A DNA stretch of 64,000 nucleotides. Origin: Sphingobium estronivorans. GTDB lineage: Bacteria; Pseudomonadota; Alphaproteobacteria; Sphingomonadales; Sphingomonadaceae. Made by a program: the position numbers and the translations under genes. This document shows positions 34,446 through 46,031 of this stretch, one piece after another; the stretch's first letter is position 1; every line of letters starts with the position of its first letter. The DNA lies in the NCBI RefSeq assembly GCF_008692605.1, contig NZ_LFCT01000001.1:186001-250000 (forward strand), in the 5' to 3' direction. The notes below the pieces were generated by a model, which saw only the letters and a program-made list of their open reading frames with translations, was not told where the DNA came from and searched no databases.

Positions 34446-35120
34446 ATGCAATCCTACACCCCGCCGCTCGGGACCGGATCGACGAAAGACTATGATCGCG
34501 CGATCCGCCTGTGGACGCGGGAGAAGCGGTGGCGTGCCGCCATGCTCGCCGCCCTGGCGCCCAAAGCCGGTGAGACGGTCGTCGACGTCGGCTGTGGCAC
34601 CGGCAGCTTCGCGCTGATGCTCAAGCAAGCCGAGCCCAGGACGCAGGTGATCGGTCTCGATCCCGATGCCGAGGCGCTCGACATCGCGCGGCACAAGGCC
34701 GCTGTGCGGCGGGCCGATATCGACTGGCGTCAGGGATTTGCCAGGGACGTGGCCCCGGGTACCGCCGACGCTGTCGTGTCGAGTCTCGTGCTGCATCAGA
34801 TGCCGGTCAGGGAGAAGGCGGCAACCCTGCGCGCCATGTTCGCCATGCTGCGCCCGGGTGGGCGCCTGGTGATCGCCGATTATGGCCGCCAGCAGGGTTT
34901 CATGCGGCTTGCCTTCCGCCTGACCGTGCAGCGGCTCGATGGCATCGATGATACCCGGCCCAATGCCGACGGCGTGCTCCCCGGCCTGATCGCGGCGGCC
35001 GGCTTCAGGCATGTGGCCGAGACGTTTCGGCTTTTGACCATCACCGGCGCGATCGACTTGTTTACGGCGCATCGACCGGCGCAGGACCACGGCCTTACGG
35101 TTGCCAATGACCTTGGCTGA
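34446..35120 (+). CDS. Class I SAM-dependent methyltransferase
   Basis: The 224-residue protein has motif [15 protein letters not shown], the acidic [13 protein letters not shown] (motif post I), and [13 protein letters not shown] with [13 protein letters not shown]. It resembles UbiE/ArsM-like small-molecule methyltransferases; the substrate cannot be read. No extra Cys that would indicate arsenic methylation is evident. GGGAG precedes the ATG. It lies 36 bases after copD and may share its transcript. Confidence 0.85.
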   Translation: MQSYTPPLGTGSTKDYDRAIRLWTREKRWRAAMLAALAPKAGETVVDVGCGTGSFALMLKQAEPRTQVIGLDPDAEALDIARHKAAVRRADIDWRQGFARDVAPGTADAVVSSLVLHQMPVREKAATLRAMFAMLRPGGRLVIADYGRQQGFMRLAFRLTVQRLDGIDDTRPNADGVLPGLIAAAGFRHVAETFRLLTITGAIDLFTAHRPAQDHGLTVANDLG

Positions 35121-35163
35121 TGGCGGCCAGGCGAACGGGCCCGCCGATTTGTCCGCTTAGGCG

Positions 35164-35202
35164 ATTACGTATTGACCCTGACACGGTGTCAGACCCTAGA
35201 TC
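35164..35202 (+). promoter_or_regulatory. CueR-type promoter overlapped by a TACGTA box
   Basis: TTGACC (35172-35177) and TAGATC (35197-35202) are separated by exactly 19 bp. The spacer contains the 7-1-7 palindrome CTGACAC-G-GTGTCAG (35178-35192). This is a textbook MerR/CueR layout. The box TACGTA (35166-35171) abuts the -35, so a FixJ-type protein could add to or block CueR control of the Cu+-ATPase. Confidence 0.75.
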
Positions 35203-35227
35203 GTCAGGCGTCGAAAGGAGCAAGGCG

Positions 35228-37585
35228 ATGAACGAGACACATGGAGCGGCGCATGGCGGCGGTTGCTGCGGCAGCCACGGCGCTGCGAAACCAGCGGCTG
35301 GCGTCAAGGACCCGGTCTGCGGCATGACCGTCGATCCTGCGATCACTGCGCACCATGCCGAGCATGGCGGTGAAAGCTATCATTTCTGCAGCGCGGGCTG
35401 CCGGGCAAAATTCATCGCCGATCCCGAGCGCTATCTCGGCCCGCCGGCACCGCCAGTCGCGGTGCCAGAAGGCACGATCTGGACCTGCCCTATGCATCCC
35501 GAGATTCGGCAGGACCATCCCGGGTCCTGTCCGATCTGCGGCATGGCGCTCGAGCCCGCGACCGTGACTGCCGACAGCGGCCCCAGCCATGAGCTGGTCG
35601 ATTTCACACGGCGCTTCCGGGTCGGCCTGATGCTGGCCCTCCCGGTGCTGATCCTCGAGATGGGCGCGCATCTCTTTCCCGCGATCCATCGCCTCGTGCC
35701 GATGTCGATCTCGGTATGGATCCAGTTCGTGCTGGCGACACCCGTCGTGCTCTGGGCGGGCTGGCCCTTCTTCGAGCGTGGCTGGGCCTCGCTCAAGACC
35801 CGCAACCTCAACATGTTCACCCTGATCGCGATGGGGACCGGGGTCGCCTGGATCTACAGCGTCGTCGCGACGCTCGCGCCCCAGCTGTTCCCGCCCGCCT
35901 TCCGCGGAGAGGACGGCATGGTTGCCGTCTATTTCGAGGCGGCCGCGGTGATCACTGTCCTCGTGCTGCTCGGCCAGATGCTCGAACTGCGCGCGCGCGA
36001 GCGGACCTCGGGCGCGATCAAGGCGCTGCTTAACCTTGCGCCAAAGACCGCGCGCCGGATCGGTTCCGATGGCAGTGAAGAGGAAATCAGCCTCGATCTC
36101 GTTGCGGTCGGCGACCGCCTGCGTGTGCGTCCCGGCGAGAAGGTGCCGGTCGATGGCGTGGTCGAGGACGGCCGTTCCTCGCTCGACGAGTCGATGGTCA
36201 CCGGTGAGTCCATGCCCGTCACCAAGGCCAAGGCCGACACGGTGATCGGCGGCACGCTCAACCAGACCGGCGCGCTCGTTATCGTCGCCGACAAGGTTGG
36301 CCGGGACACCATGCTGGCGCGCATCGTCCAGATGGTCGCCGAGGCGCAGCGCTCGCGCGCGCCGATCCAGCGCATGGCCGATCAGGTGTCGGGCTGGTTC
36401 GTGCCCGTGGTCATCGCGGTCGCGGTGGTCGCGTTCATCGCCTGGGGCATCTGGGGCCCCGAGCCGCGCTTCGCCTACGGGCTGGTTGCGGCGGTCGCCG
36501 TGCTGATCATCGCCTGTCCCTGCGCACTGGGTCTCGCCACGCCGATGTCGATCATGGTCGGGGTTGGCCGCGGCGCCGGGCTCGGCGTCCTCATCAAGAA
36601 TGCCGAAGCGCTCGAGCATATGGAAAAAGTCGACACGCTCGTCGTCGACAAGACCGGCACGCTGACCGAAGGCCGGCCTGCCGTCACCCAGATCGTGCCG
36701 GCGCCCGGCTTCGACGAAGCCGAACTGCTGCGGCTTGCCGCCTCGGTCGAGCGGGCCTCCGAGCATCCGCTCGCGCTGGCGATCGTCGAGGCCGCCAAGG
36801 ATCGCGGCATCCCCACGAGCGACGTCACCGACTTCGATTCCCCCACCGGACGCGGCGCGCTCGGCACCGTCGACGGCCGCCGGATCGTGCTCGGTAATGC
36901 GCGGTTCCTCTCGGAAGAGGGCATAGCAACCGACGCGCTGGCGGAGCAGGCCGACGCCCTGCGCCGGGATGGCGCCACCGCGATCTTCATCGGCGTCGAC
37001 GGCACCGTCGGCGGCGCCTTTGCAATCGCCGATCCCGTGAAGCAGACGACGCCGGAGGCCCTGGCCGCACTCAAGGCCGAAGGCATTCGCGTGGTGATGT
37101 TGACCGGCGACAACCGCACCACAGCAGAGGCGGTGGCAAGGCGGCTCGGCATTGACGATGTCGAAGCCGAGGTACTGCCCGACCAGAAGAGTGCCGTCGT
37201 CGCGCGGTTGAAAAGCGAGGGGCGCGTGGTGGCGATGGCCGGCGACGGGGTCAACGACGCCCCCGCACTGGCTGCCGCCGATGTCGGTATTGCCATGGGC
37301 TCGGGCACCGACGTCGCGATCGAGAGCGCGGGCGTGACGCTGCTCAAGGGCGATCTCATGGGCATCGTGCGGGCACGGCGGCTGAGCCAGGCGACCATGT
37401 CCAACATCCGCCAGAACCTGGTCTTCGCCTTCATCTACAATGTCGCCGGGGTGCCGGTGGCGGCGGGCGCGCTCTATCCGCTGTTCGGCATCCTGCTCTC
37501 GCCGATCATCGCGGCCGCCGCCATGGCGCTCTCCTCGGTCAGCGTGGTCACCAACGCGCTGCGCCTCAACCGGAAAGCGCTGTGA
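35228..37585 (+). CDS. copA: Cu(I)-translocating P1B-type ATPase
   Basis: The 785-residue pump exports cytoplasmic Cu(I). The N-terminus has GGCCGSHG, then a YHS-type domain ([10 protein letters not shown]...FCSAGC), then a heavy-metal-binding segment (WTCPMHPEI...GSCPICGM). It lacks the usual ferredoxin-like CxxC domain. The membrane part has [10 protein letters not shown], the P-domain DKTGTL and [10 protein letters not shown], and the last helix [15 protein letters not shown], which fits the Cu+ class. ATG 35228 follows AAGGAG. It is co-transcribed with the CueR gene. Confidence 0.95.
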   Translation: MNETHGAAHGGGCCGSHGAAKPAAGVKDPVCGMTVDPAITAHHAEHGGESYHFCSAGCRAKFIADPERYLGPPAPPVAVPEGTIWTCPMHPEIRQDHPGSCPICGMALEPATVTADSGPSHELVDFTRRFRVGLMLALPVLILEMGAHLFPAIHRLVPMSISVWIQFVLATPVVLWAGWPFFERGWASLKTRNLNMFTLIAMGTGVAWIYSVVATLAPQLFPPAFRGEDGMVAVYFEAAAVITVLVLLGQMLELRARERTSGAIKALLNLAPKTARRIGSDGSEEEISLDLVAVGDRLRVRPGEKVPVDGVVEDGRSSLDESMVTGESMPVTKAKADTVIGGTLNQTGALVIVADKVGRDTMLARIVQMVAEAQRSRAPIQRMADQVSGWFVPVVIAVAVVAFIAWGIWGPEPRFAYGLVAAVAVLIIACPCALGLATPMSIMVGVGRGAGLGVLIKNAEALEHMEKVDTLVVDKTGTLTEGRPAVTQIVPAPGFDEAELLRLAASVERASEHPLALAIVEAAKDRGIPTSDVTDFDSPTGRGALGTVDGRRIVLGNARFLSEEGIATDALAEQADALRRDGATAIFIGVDGTVGGAFAIADPVKQTTPEALAALKAEGIRVVMLTGDNRTTAEAVARRLGIDDVEAEVLPDQKSAVVARLKSEGRVVAMAGDGVNDAPALAAADVGIAMGSGTDVAIESAGVTLLKGDLMGIVRARRLSQATMSNIRQNLVFAFIYNVAGVPVAAGALYPLFGILLSPIIAAAAMALSSVSVVTNALRLNRKAL

Positions 37586-37980
37586 ACATCGGGGAGGCGT
37601 CGAAGCAAAGCGGGGTCTCGGAGCGGATGATCCGCCATTATGAGAAGATCGGCCTCATCCCGGCGCCGCCGCGCCGGGGAGCGGGTTATCGCGACTATGG
37701 CGAGAGTGACCTCCATCGCCTGCGGTTCATCGCCAATGCCCGCGATCTCGGTTTTCCGATCGAGGAGATCCGGACCCTGCTCGGCCTGTGGGCCGACACG
37801 GGCCGCAGCAGCGCCGATGTAAAGCGGGTCGCGTTGGCGCGGGCGGAGGAATTGCAGCGCAAGGCCGAAGCGCTGACGACCCTGCGCGAGACCCTCGTCG
37901 ATCTCGCCGAGCGCTGTCATGGCGACGAGCGGCCAGATTGTCCCATCATCGCCGAACTGAGTCTCGACAGAAAATGTTAG
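37582..37980 (+). CDS. cueR: CueR-like copper-responsive MerR regulator
   Basis: The 132-residue regulator has a MerR HTH ([40 protein letters not shown]). The metal loop is [11 protein letters not shown], with the two Cys spaced as in CueR (C112/C120). The GTG start overlaps the ATPase stop. It should sense Cu(I)/Ag(I) and activate the 19-bp-spacer promoter at 35172, which drives its own operon. Confidence 0.92.
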   Translation: MNIGEASKQSGVSERMIRHYEKIGLIPAPPRRGAGYRDYGESDLHRLRFIANARDLGFPIEEIRTLLGLWADTGRSSADVKRVALARAEELQRKAEALTTLRETLVDLAERCHGDERPDCPIIAELSLDRKC

Positions 37981-38195
37981 CGCCGGCCGCCTCTCGGACC
38001 AGACCCGCTCTGGCGGCCGGGGTGCTGATCGCACTTGGCATTCTCACGACGGGCCTCGCGATATATTTCCTCGCAGTCCGCCCGCCACTGCTGGCGGAGG
38101 ATCTTCGCCATATCGGCGGCAACCCGCAGACCCTTTCGCCGGTATTGCGGGACTGGTTCGGCGGGATAGCTGGCTCGCCCGTGCGACCGCACTGA
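37974..38195 (+). CDS. Small predicted membrane protein, unknown (possibly truncated)
   Basis: The 73-residue frame starts inside the end of cueR. It has one strong TM helix (AAGVLIALGILTTGLAIYFL) and then RPPLLAEDLRHIGGN. No ribosome site is obvious. The abrupt end soon after the helix, and open sequence in another frame beyond it, suggest it may be the 5' remnant of a larger membrane protein. Coding status is uncertain. Confidence 0.45.
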   Translation: MLAPAASRTRPALAAGVLIALGILTTGLAIYFLAVRPPLLAEDLRHIGGNPQTLSPVLRDWFGGIAGSPVRPH

Positions 38196-38280
38196 GCCTC
38201 CTGATCGTATTTGGCCGCTTTTCATACAGCAATGTCGTGCTGAGCTCTGACTTCTGGGGCTGGCATATGCGAGGCAATCC

Positions 38281-38298
38281 CTCCGTAGGACTACGGAG
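38281..38298. promoter_or_regulatory. Perfect palindrome CTCCGTAG-GA-CTACGGAG before phaC
   Basis: An 8-2-8 inverted repeat lies 55 bases before the GTG start of phaC. The halves contain GTAG/CTAC, loosely like the TACGTA boxes but with a gap. It is either an operator or a short hairpin in the leader. Confidence 0.45.
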
Positions 38299-38353
38299 TG
38301 CGCAGAGGCTTCCTGCGCTTCAGGGCTTGTTGCACCGCAGCAGGAGCGAAAAT

Positions 38354-40105
38354 GTGCAGAGTCGAAGCAATATCCCTGACCCGTTGGACGGTCTGGCCAC
38401 GACGCTGGATCGGTCGAGCTTCGCCGCCATCGCGCAGCTGACTTCAGGCCAGTCGCCCGCCACTTTGGCGCAGTCTTTTTCCGACTGGTGGACGCACATT
38501 CTCTGCTCGCCAGGCAGGCAGCTGCAGCTCGCCGCCAAGGGCGGGCGCAAGCTGATGCGGCTCGCCGACTATGCCATGCGCAGCGCATCCGGCAGCGATC
38601 CCGAGCCGGCGATCGATCCGCTGCCCCAGGATCGGCGCTTCGCCGACGCAGCCTGGAAGCGCCATCCGTTCGACCTGATCGAGCAGGCCTTCCTGCTCCA
38701 GCAGCAATGGTGGCATGCCGCGACGACCGGCGTGAGCGGCGTCACCGGGCACCACGAAGCGATCGTCGAGTTCGCGACCCGCCAGATGCTCGACATGGTG
38801 TCCCCGACCAATTTCATCCCGACCAACCCCGTGCTCCAGCAGCGCATCCTCGAAACCGGAGGACAATGCCTTGTCGAGGGTGCGCGATTTTTTTGCGACG
38901 ACCTGGAACGCCTGGTACGCGGGGAGCCCGCAGCGGGCACGGAGGCCTATCGGGTCGGCGAGAAGGTCGCAGCCACGGCTGGCAAGGTCGTGTTTCGCAA
39001 CAGGGTCATGGAACTGATCCAATATGCGCCCGCAACCGAGACGGTGCGTCCGGAGCCGATATTGATCGTGCCGGCATGGATCATGAAATATTACATCCTC
39101 GACCTGTCGCCGGAAAATTCGCTCATCCGCTGGCTGGTAGGGCAGGGCTACACCGTGTTCTGCATCTCCTGGCACAATCCCGACAGCGCCGACCGCGATC
39201 TCGACATGGAGGATTATCGCCTGCTTGGGCCGATGGCCGCCGTTGATGTCATCCAGGCGATTACCGGCACCGAGAAGATCCACGCGGCCGGCTATTGTAT
39301 CGGCGGCACGCTGCTCGCCATCACCGCGGCCGCGATGGCGCGCGATGAAGATGAGCGTCTGGCGAGCGTCACGCTGTTCGCCGCCCAGACCGAGTTCAGC
39401 GAGCCGGGCGAACTTGGTCTGTTCATCGACGAGGCGGAGATCAACCTGATCGATGCGATGATGTGGGCGCGCGGCTTTCTCGACAGCAGCCATATGGGCG
39501 GCGCCTTCCAGATGCTGCGGTCCAACGATCTGCTCTGGTCGCGCATCCTCTCGACCTATCTCATGGGCGAGCGCGAGCCGATGACCGACCTCATGGCATG
39601 GAACGCCGACGGCACCCGCATGCCCTATGCCATGCACGCGCAATATCTTCGGCGCCTGTTCCTCGACAATGACCTGTCCGAAGGGCGCTACGAGGCCGGC
39701 GGCCACCCGGTCTCGCTCTCGGGGCTGCGCATGCCGATCTTCATGGTGGGCACGGAAACCGACCATGTCGCGCCGTGGCGCTCGACCCACAAGCTCCACA
39801 TGCTGACGGGCGCGGAGATCCGCTTCGTGCTGACGAGCGGTGGCCACAATGCCGGGATCGTCTCCGAGCCCGGGCATCCTCATCGCCATTATCGCATCGC
39901 GACACGGATGCAGGATGGCCCGGCGCCAGGTCCCGATGCCTGGCTGGAGCGGGCCGAGGTGCGCGAAGGGTCGTGGTGGCCGGAATGGAGTTCATGGCTT
40001 GGATCGCACTCGGGCGAGGCGGCGGCCCCACCGGCGATGGGCGCGCCCGAACGGAACTATCCGCCGCTCGGTGATGCCCCCGGGCGCTACGTGCTGGAGC
40101 GCTGA
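38354..40105 (+). CDS. phaC: Poly-3-hydroxyalkanoate synthase (PhaC, class I type)
   Basis: The 583-residue polymerase builds PHA from 3-hydroxyacyl-CoA. It has the N-terminal domain (LATTLDRSSFAAIAQLTSG; WWTHILCSPGRQLQLA), the PhaC core TPVLQQR-like NPVLQQRILE, the catalytic Cys in AAGYCIGGTLL, Asp in WNADGTRMP and His in SGGHNAGIVSEPG. The GTG at 38354 has AGGAG 7 bases upstream; an earlier in-frame start at 38237 has no such site and would span the palindrome. It is followed by fatty-acid/acetyl-phosphate genes and a phasin. Confidence 0.92.
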   Translation: MQSRSNIPDPLDGLATTLDRSSFAAIAQLTSGQSPATLAQSFSDWWTHILCSPGRQLQLAAKGGRKLMRLADYAMRSASGSDPEPAIDPLPQDRRFADAAWKRHPFDLIEQAFLLQQQWWHAATTGVSGVTGHHEAIVEFATRQMLDMVSPTNFIPTNPVLQQRILETGGQCLVEGARFFCDDLERLVRGEPAAGTEAYRVGEKVAATAGKVVFRNRVMELIQYAPATETVRPEPILIVPAWIMKYYILDLSPENSLIRWLVGQGYTVFCISWHNPDSADRDLDMEDYRLLGPMAAVDVIQAITGTEKIHAAGYCIGGTLLAITAAAMARDEDERLASVTLFAAQTEFSEPGELGLFIDEAEINLIDAMMWARGFLDSSHMGGAFQMLRSNDLLWSRILSTYLMGEREPMTDLMAWNADGTRMPYAMHAQYLRRLFLDNDLSEGRYEAGGHPVSLSGLRMPIFMVGTETDHVAPWRSTHKLHMLTGAEIRFVLTSGGHNAGIVSEPGHPHRHYRIATRMQDGPAPGPDAWLERAEVREGSWWPEWSSWLGSHSGEAAAPPAMGAPERNYPPLGDAPGRYVLER

Positions 40106-40108
40106 GCC

Positions 40109-41536
40109 ATGGCCGCCGCCAACCTCATCGAGAACCGCACGTTCGACGAGATCGCCGTCGGCGATACGGCCAGCCTCACCCGCACGCTGTCCGCCGACGA
40201 CATCCAGCTCTTCGCGGCGGTGTCAGGCGACGTGAATCCGGCGCATCTCGACCCTGTCTATGCCGAAACGGACATGTTCCACAGGGTCATCGCTCATGGC
40301 ATGTGGGGCGCGGGGCTCATCTCGGCGATCCTGGGAACCGAGCTGCCAGGGCCCGGTGCGATCTATCTCGGCCAATCGCTTCGCTTCACCCGCCCGGTGG
40401 GCGTCGGCGACACCATCACGGCCTGCGTCACCGTCGCGCAGAAGCGCGCCGAGCATCATGTCATCGTTCTCGACTGCACCTGTGTGAACCAGAAGGGCGA
40501 GACCGTCATCAGCGGCCAGGCCGAGGTCAAGGCGCCCACCGAGAAAGTCAGCCGGCCCCGCATGCCGCTTCCCGACGTGCGGATCGCCAGCCACGACCGC
40601 TTCCGCCAGTTGATGGCGCGCGCCAAGGACGGATCTGCGTGCGTCACGGCCGTGGTCCATCCGTGCAGCGCCGACGCCATGCGCGCAGTGGCTGAGGCCG
40701 CCGACGCCGGCATCGTCGTTCCGATTCTCATCGGCCCTGCGGCGCGTATGACGAATGCGGCGAAGGACGCCGGTGTCGATATTGCGGCCTTCCGGGTGAT
40801 CGACGTCCCGCACAGCCACGCCGCCGCCGCCGAAGCCGTCGCGCGCGTGCGGGCCGGCGAAGCCGCGCTGCTGATGAAGGGCTCGCTTCATACTGACGAG
40901 CTCATGGGCGCGGTCGTATCGTCCGACACGGGCCTTCGGACCGAACGCAGGATCAGCCACGCCTATGTGATGGACGTGCCCGGCTATCCGCGCCCGCTCA
41001 TCATCACCGACGCCGCGATCAACATCGAGCCGACGCTTGAGGACAAGGCCGACATCGCGCGCAACGCGATCGACCTTGCCCATGTGATCGGGATCGAACA
41101 GCCCAGGGTCGCGATCCTCGCCGCCGTCGAAACGGTCAATCCGAAAATGCGCACCACATTGGATGCCGCGGCGCTCTGCAAGATGGCGGACCGGGGCCAG
41201 ATCGAAGGCGCGCTGCTCGATGGCCCGCTCGCCCTCGATAATGCGATCAGCGAGGCGGCCGTGCGCGAGAAAAGTATCGTCTCGCCGGTCGCCGGCCAGG
41301 CGGACATCCTGCTGGTGCCCGATCTGGAGGCCGGCAACATGCTCGCAAAGCAGCTGACCTTCCTGGGCGGCGCCGATGCCGCAGGCGTGGTGCTCGGCGC
41401 GCGCGCTCCGATCATCCTCACCAGCCGGGCAGACAGCGTGCGCACGCGCCTCGCCTCCTGCGCGCTCGCGGTGCTGCTGGCGCGGGCTGCGACCAAGGCG
41501 GCTCCCGGCGTTGCGGGACAGCGCCGCGATGGCTGA
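40109..41536 (+). CDS. MaoC hydratase-phosphate acetyl/butyryltransferase fusion
   Basis: The 475-residue protein joins an N-terminal MaoC-like enoyl-CoA hydratase (about 1-150; AAVSGDVNPAHLDPVYAETD holds the catalytic Asp/His) with a C-terminal phosphate acyltransferase (about 170-465; PCSADAMRAVAEAA, GDEALLMKG-like GEAALLMKGSLHTDELM). It would supply (R)-3-hydroxyacyl-CoA for PHA, and also acyl-phosphate for the kinase encoded next. It starts 3 bases after phaC ends and overlaps ackA by 8 bases. Confidence 0.9.
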   Translation: MAAANLIENRTFDEIAVGDTASLTRTLSADDIQLFAAVSGDVNPAHLDPVYAETDMFHRVIAHGMWGAGLISAILGTELPGPGAIYLGQSLRFTRPVGVGDTITACVTVAQKRAEHHVIVLDCTCVNQKGETVISGQAEVKAPTEKVSRPRMPLPDVRIASHDRFRQLMARAKDGSACVTAVVHPCSADAMRAVAEAADAGIVVPILIGPAARMTNAAKDAGVDIAAFRVIDVPHSHAAAAEAVARVRAGEAALLMKGSLHTDELMGAVVSSDTGLRTERRISHAYVMDVPGYPRPLIITDAAINIEPTLEDKADIARNAIDLAHVIGIEQPRVAILAAVETVNPKMRTTLDAAALCKMADRGQIEGALLDGPLALDNAISEAAVREKSIVSPVAGQADILLVPDLEAGNMLAKQLTFLGGADAAGVVLGARAPIILTSRADSVRTRLASCALAVLLARAATKAAPGVAGQRRDG

Positions 41537-42719
41537 AATCCTGTGCCTCAACGCCGGTTCGTCGAGCCTTAAGTTCGCGCTCTACGCCGAGCCGGGCACT
41601 GATGAGCCCTCTTTGCTGGCGAGCGGCAAGATCGAGAATATCGGCCTTGAGCCGCACCTGATCGCGCGCGATGCGAAGGGGGATGTCCTTGCCGAGCGGC
41701 GCTGGACGAAAGACGGCACGATCACGCACGAGACGCTGCTCGAGGATTTGCTGCGGGAGATCGAAGCCTCGGTCGGCGACGATCTGATCGCGGTCGGCCA
41801 TCGGATCGTTCATGGCGGCACCGACTATTCAGCGCCGGCGCGGGTCGACGCGCCACTCCTCGCCGCGCTCGAGGCGCTTTGCCCACTGGCGCCATTGCAT
41901 CAGCCCCATAATCTCGCCGCGGTCCGCGCCGTCTCCAGGCTGCGCCCCGCTGTGCTGCAAGTCGCCTGCTTCGACACCGGCTTCCATCATGGCCAGCCCC
42001 CGATCGCGACGCGCCTCGCGCTGCCGCGCGCGCTTGGCGAAGAGGGCATGCGGCGCTACGGTTTTCACGGCATCTCCTACGAATATATCGCGCGGCAGCT
42101 GCGTTCGATCGATCCCGATACAGGCGGTGGCCGCACGATCGCCGCGCATCTCGGCAACGGGGCCAGCCTTTGCGCGATGGCCGGGGGGCGCAGCATCGAC
42201 ACGACGATGGGGTTCACCGCGCTCGACGGGCTGGTGATGGGTACGCGCTGCGGCGCGCTCGACCCGGGCGCGGTGCTCTATCTTTTCCAGCAGAGGGGCA
42301 TGACGGCGCGTGAAGTCGAGCATCTCCTCTACAGTGAGTCCGGCCTTTTGGGCGTGTCCGGCGTCTCCAGCGACATGCGCGCGCTTCTCGGCAGCGAAAC
42401 GCCCGCCGCTGGGGAAGCGATCGAGCTCTTCGTCTGGCAGATCGCGCGCCAGGCCGGCGCTCTCGCGTCCTCGCTCGGGGGTCTCGACACATTCGTGTTC
42501 ACTGCCGGGATCGGCGAGAATTCGCCTGAAATTCGCGCCCGCGTCGCCGGTCGGCTCGGCTGGCTCGGCGTGGACCTCGACGCGGACGCGAACCTCCGAG
42601 GAGATGCAGTCATCAGCGCGCCGTCCAGCCGTGTCGCCGTCCGCGTCATCCCGACCGATGAGGAAAGGATGATCGCTATCCACGCCGCCGATCTGCTGCG
42701 TGAGGAGCCGAAAGCATGA
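41529..42719 (+). CDS. ackA: Acetate kinase
   Basis: The 396-residue kinase makes ATP from acetyl-phosphate. It carries the ASKHA signature (LCLNAGSSSLKFALY), GHRIVHGG, FDTGFHH, RYGFHGISYEYI, AHLGNGASLCAM and TAGIGENSPEIR. With the preceding phosphotransacetylase it forms a fermentative Pta-Ack route, useful when oxygen is short. The start lies inside the 3' end of the fusion gene. Confidence 0.95.
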   Translation: MAEILCLNAGSSSLKFALYAEPGTDEPSLLASGKIENIGLEPHLIARDAKGDVLAERRWTKDGTITHETLLEDLLREIEASVGDDLIAVGHRIVHGGTDYSAPARVDAPLLAALEALCPLAPLHQPHNLAAVRAVSRLRPAVLQVACFDTGFHHGQPPIATRLALPRALGEEGMRRYGFHGISYEYIARQLRSIDPDTGGGRTIAAHLGNGASLCAMAGGRSIDTTMGFTALDGLVMGTRCGALDPGAVLYLFQQRGMTAREVEHLLYSESGLLGVSGVSSDMRALLGSETPAAGEAIELFVWQIARQAGALASSLGGLDTFVFTAGIGENSPEIRARVAGRLGWLGVDLDADANLRGDAVISAPSSRVAVRVIPTDEERMIAIHAADLLREEPKA

Positions 42720-43489
42720 AACCTCTCGTCGATCTTACTGGCAAGCGCGGCCTGGTGATCGGTATCGCCAACGCGCATAGCATCGCGGCGGGTTGCGCCC
42801 AGGCCTTTCACGACTGTGGGGCGAGACTGGCGGCGACCTATCTCAACGGAAAGGCCGAGCCGTTCGTGGCGCCCGTCGCGGAGACCCTGGGAGTCGAATG
42901 GCTCGCCGCGTGCGATGTCCGGGTGCCGGGCGAAGTGGAGGCCCTGTTCGAGCGGGTGAAGTCCGAATGGGGCGGCCTCGATTTCCTGCTTCACTCGATC
43001 GCTTTCGCGCCGAAGGAGGATTTGCACGGCCGCGTCGTCGACAGCTCGGCCGAAGGCTTCGCGCTGGCGATGGACGTCTCGTGCCACAGCTTCCTGCGCA
43101 TGGCGCGTCTCGCCGAGCCGCTGATGTCGGATGGCGGCTGCCTGCTGTGCGTCACCTTCTACGGGTCGGAGCGGGTGGTCGAGCACTACAACCTGATGGG
43201 GCCGGTCAAAGCGGCCCTCGAAAGCGCGACCCGCTATGTCGCGGCTGAGCTTGGCCCCAAGGGCATTCGCGCCCATGCGATCTCGCCAGGCCCGATCGCG
43301 ACCCGCGCTGCCAGCGGCATCGACCGCTTCGACGAGCTGCTCGAACGGGCCGCGGCGACGGTCCCGCAGCACCAGCTCGTGACCATCGAGGATGTCGGAG
43401 GGCTCGCCGCCTTTCTGGTGAGCGATGCCGGCCGCCATATCACCGGCACGATCATTCCGGTCGATGGCGGTCAGCACCTGCTCGGCTAG
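42716..43489 (+). CDS. fabI: Enoyl-[ACP] reductase, FabI-type
   Basis: This 257-residue SDR enzyme has the FabI nucleotide segment GLVIGIANAHSIAAGCAQAF and the Tyr-x6-Lys active site YNLMGPVK. The C-terminal part reads DVGGLAAFLVSDAGRHITGTIIPVDGG. It reduces enoyl-ACP in fatty acid synthesis. It is most likely an accessory copy besides a housekeeping one; the substrate may be crotonyl/enoyl-CoA given the PHA context. The ATG overlaps ackA by 4 bases. Confidence 0.9.
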   Translation: MKPLVDLTGKRGLVIGIANAHSIAAGCAQAFHDCGARLAATYLNGKAEPFVAPVAETLGVEWLAACDVRVPGEVEALFERVKSEWGGLDFLLHSIAFAPKEDLHGRVVDSSAEGFALAMDVSCHSFLRMARLAEPLMSDGGCLLCVTFYGSERVVEHYNLMGPVKAALESATRYVAAELGPKGIRAHAISPGPIATRAASGIDRFDELLERAAATVPQHQLVTIEDVGGLAAFLVSDAGRHITGTIIPVDGGQHLLG

Positions 43490-43516
43490 GGCGGCTCGCC
43501 GCGATCGGGGGCTATC

Positions 43517-43936
43517 CTATTTGTCGCTGGTGGCCTGCTTCTCGCCGTCGCCCGGGCTTTTCTGCCCGAACCATGGTCCGACAATGGCAGCAAAGGCATC
43601 CAGCGCCCCGGGAGCCGTCGGAGCGCTCGCGACGGCCTGCCAGGCCTGCTGCCATTCCTCGAACGCCGATCTTGTGCCGGCAATCATATGCTCGCGGACC
43701 GTGGCCATGTCCTCGAACAGTGCCCGCGGTCCGGCCGGGCTGACCGCGCCGGCGTCCGACGTCTTGTCCGTCGCGCCCGCAATCGAGGCACGCGCCTCTT
43801 CGGCGAAGCGGCCGGCGGCGCGGTTGCCGACCTCGAGCGACTCTTCGCCACCTTTCCGGGCGACTTCGGCGAGCTTCAGCATCAGGCCGACATTCGCTTT
43901 GGCGAGCGCGGCGAGTTGATCAACGGGATAGGGCAT
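43517..43936 (-). CDS. Phasin-family PHA granule protein
   Basis: The 139-residue protein has helices with a phasin-like pattern (QLAALAKANVGLMLKLAEVARKGGEES; GNRAAGRFAEEARAS; EDMATVREHMIAGTRSAFEEWQQAW). It lacks a signal peptide. It converges with the phaC operon and is divergent from the N-ATPase, sharing the promoter gap with the TACGTA box at 44061. It should coat PHA granules; the family call is from pattern and context. Confidence 0.78.
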   Translation of the reverse strand: MPYPVDQLAALAKANVGLMLKLAEVARKGGEESLEVGNRAAGRFAEEARASIAGATDKTSDAGAVSPAGPRALFEDMATVREHMIAGTRSAFEEWQQAWQAVASAPTAPGALDAFAAIVGPWFGQKSPGDGEKQATSDK

Positions 43937-44057
43937 GAAACGGTGAACCTTTCTCTTCGCGTTTGAGCTCTGGCATATCGGGCATAGCGCCCTGGCCTGA
44001 GGCCCATCGCGTCGCGCCGCCGTTATTCGGCGAGGCTGAATCAGAGAGAATCGGTAA

Positions 44058-44069
44058 CTCTACGTATGC
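44058..44069. promoter_or_regulatory. TACGTA box between phasin and N-ATPase
   Basis: CTCTACGTATGC lies 145 bases before atpD and 125 bases before the divergent phasin gene. The core is palindromic, so it could serve either gene. The 275-base gap holds no supported ORF. Confidence 0.45.
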
Positions 44070-44187
44070 CGAATCTGCGGCTTGCCTGCGACGCTCAGCC
44101 AATGCACTTTTGGCTTGTCGTCCATGTCGTGCCCGCGGGCAGCGACTTCTACCCGTCCCGTCATGATCGCGGCACGGTCGGGCATGA

Positions 44188-46027
<1,840 letters not shown>

Positions 46028-46031
<4 letters not shown>

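Noticed and set aside
33453..35090. Minus-strand open frame of 545 codons
   Set aside because: It is the complement of copD and the methyltransferase, with a low-complexity Gln/Glu/Arg-rich translation.
43915..43922. TTGATCAA as a possible FNR/FixK half-box
   Set aside because: It lies inside the phasin coding region and lacks the 4-5 base centre of an FNR site.
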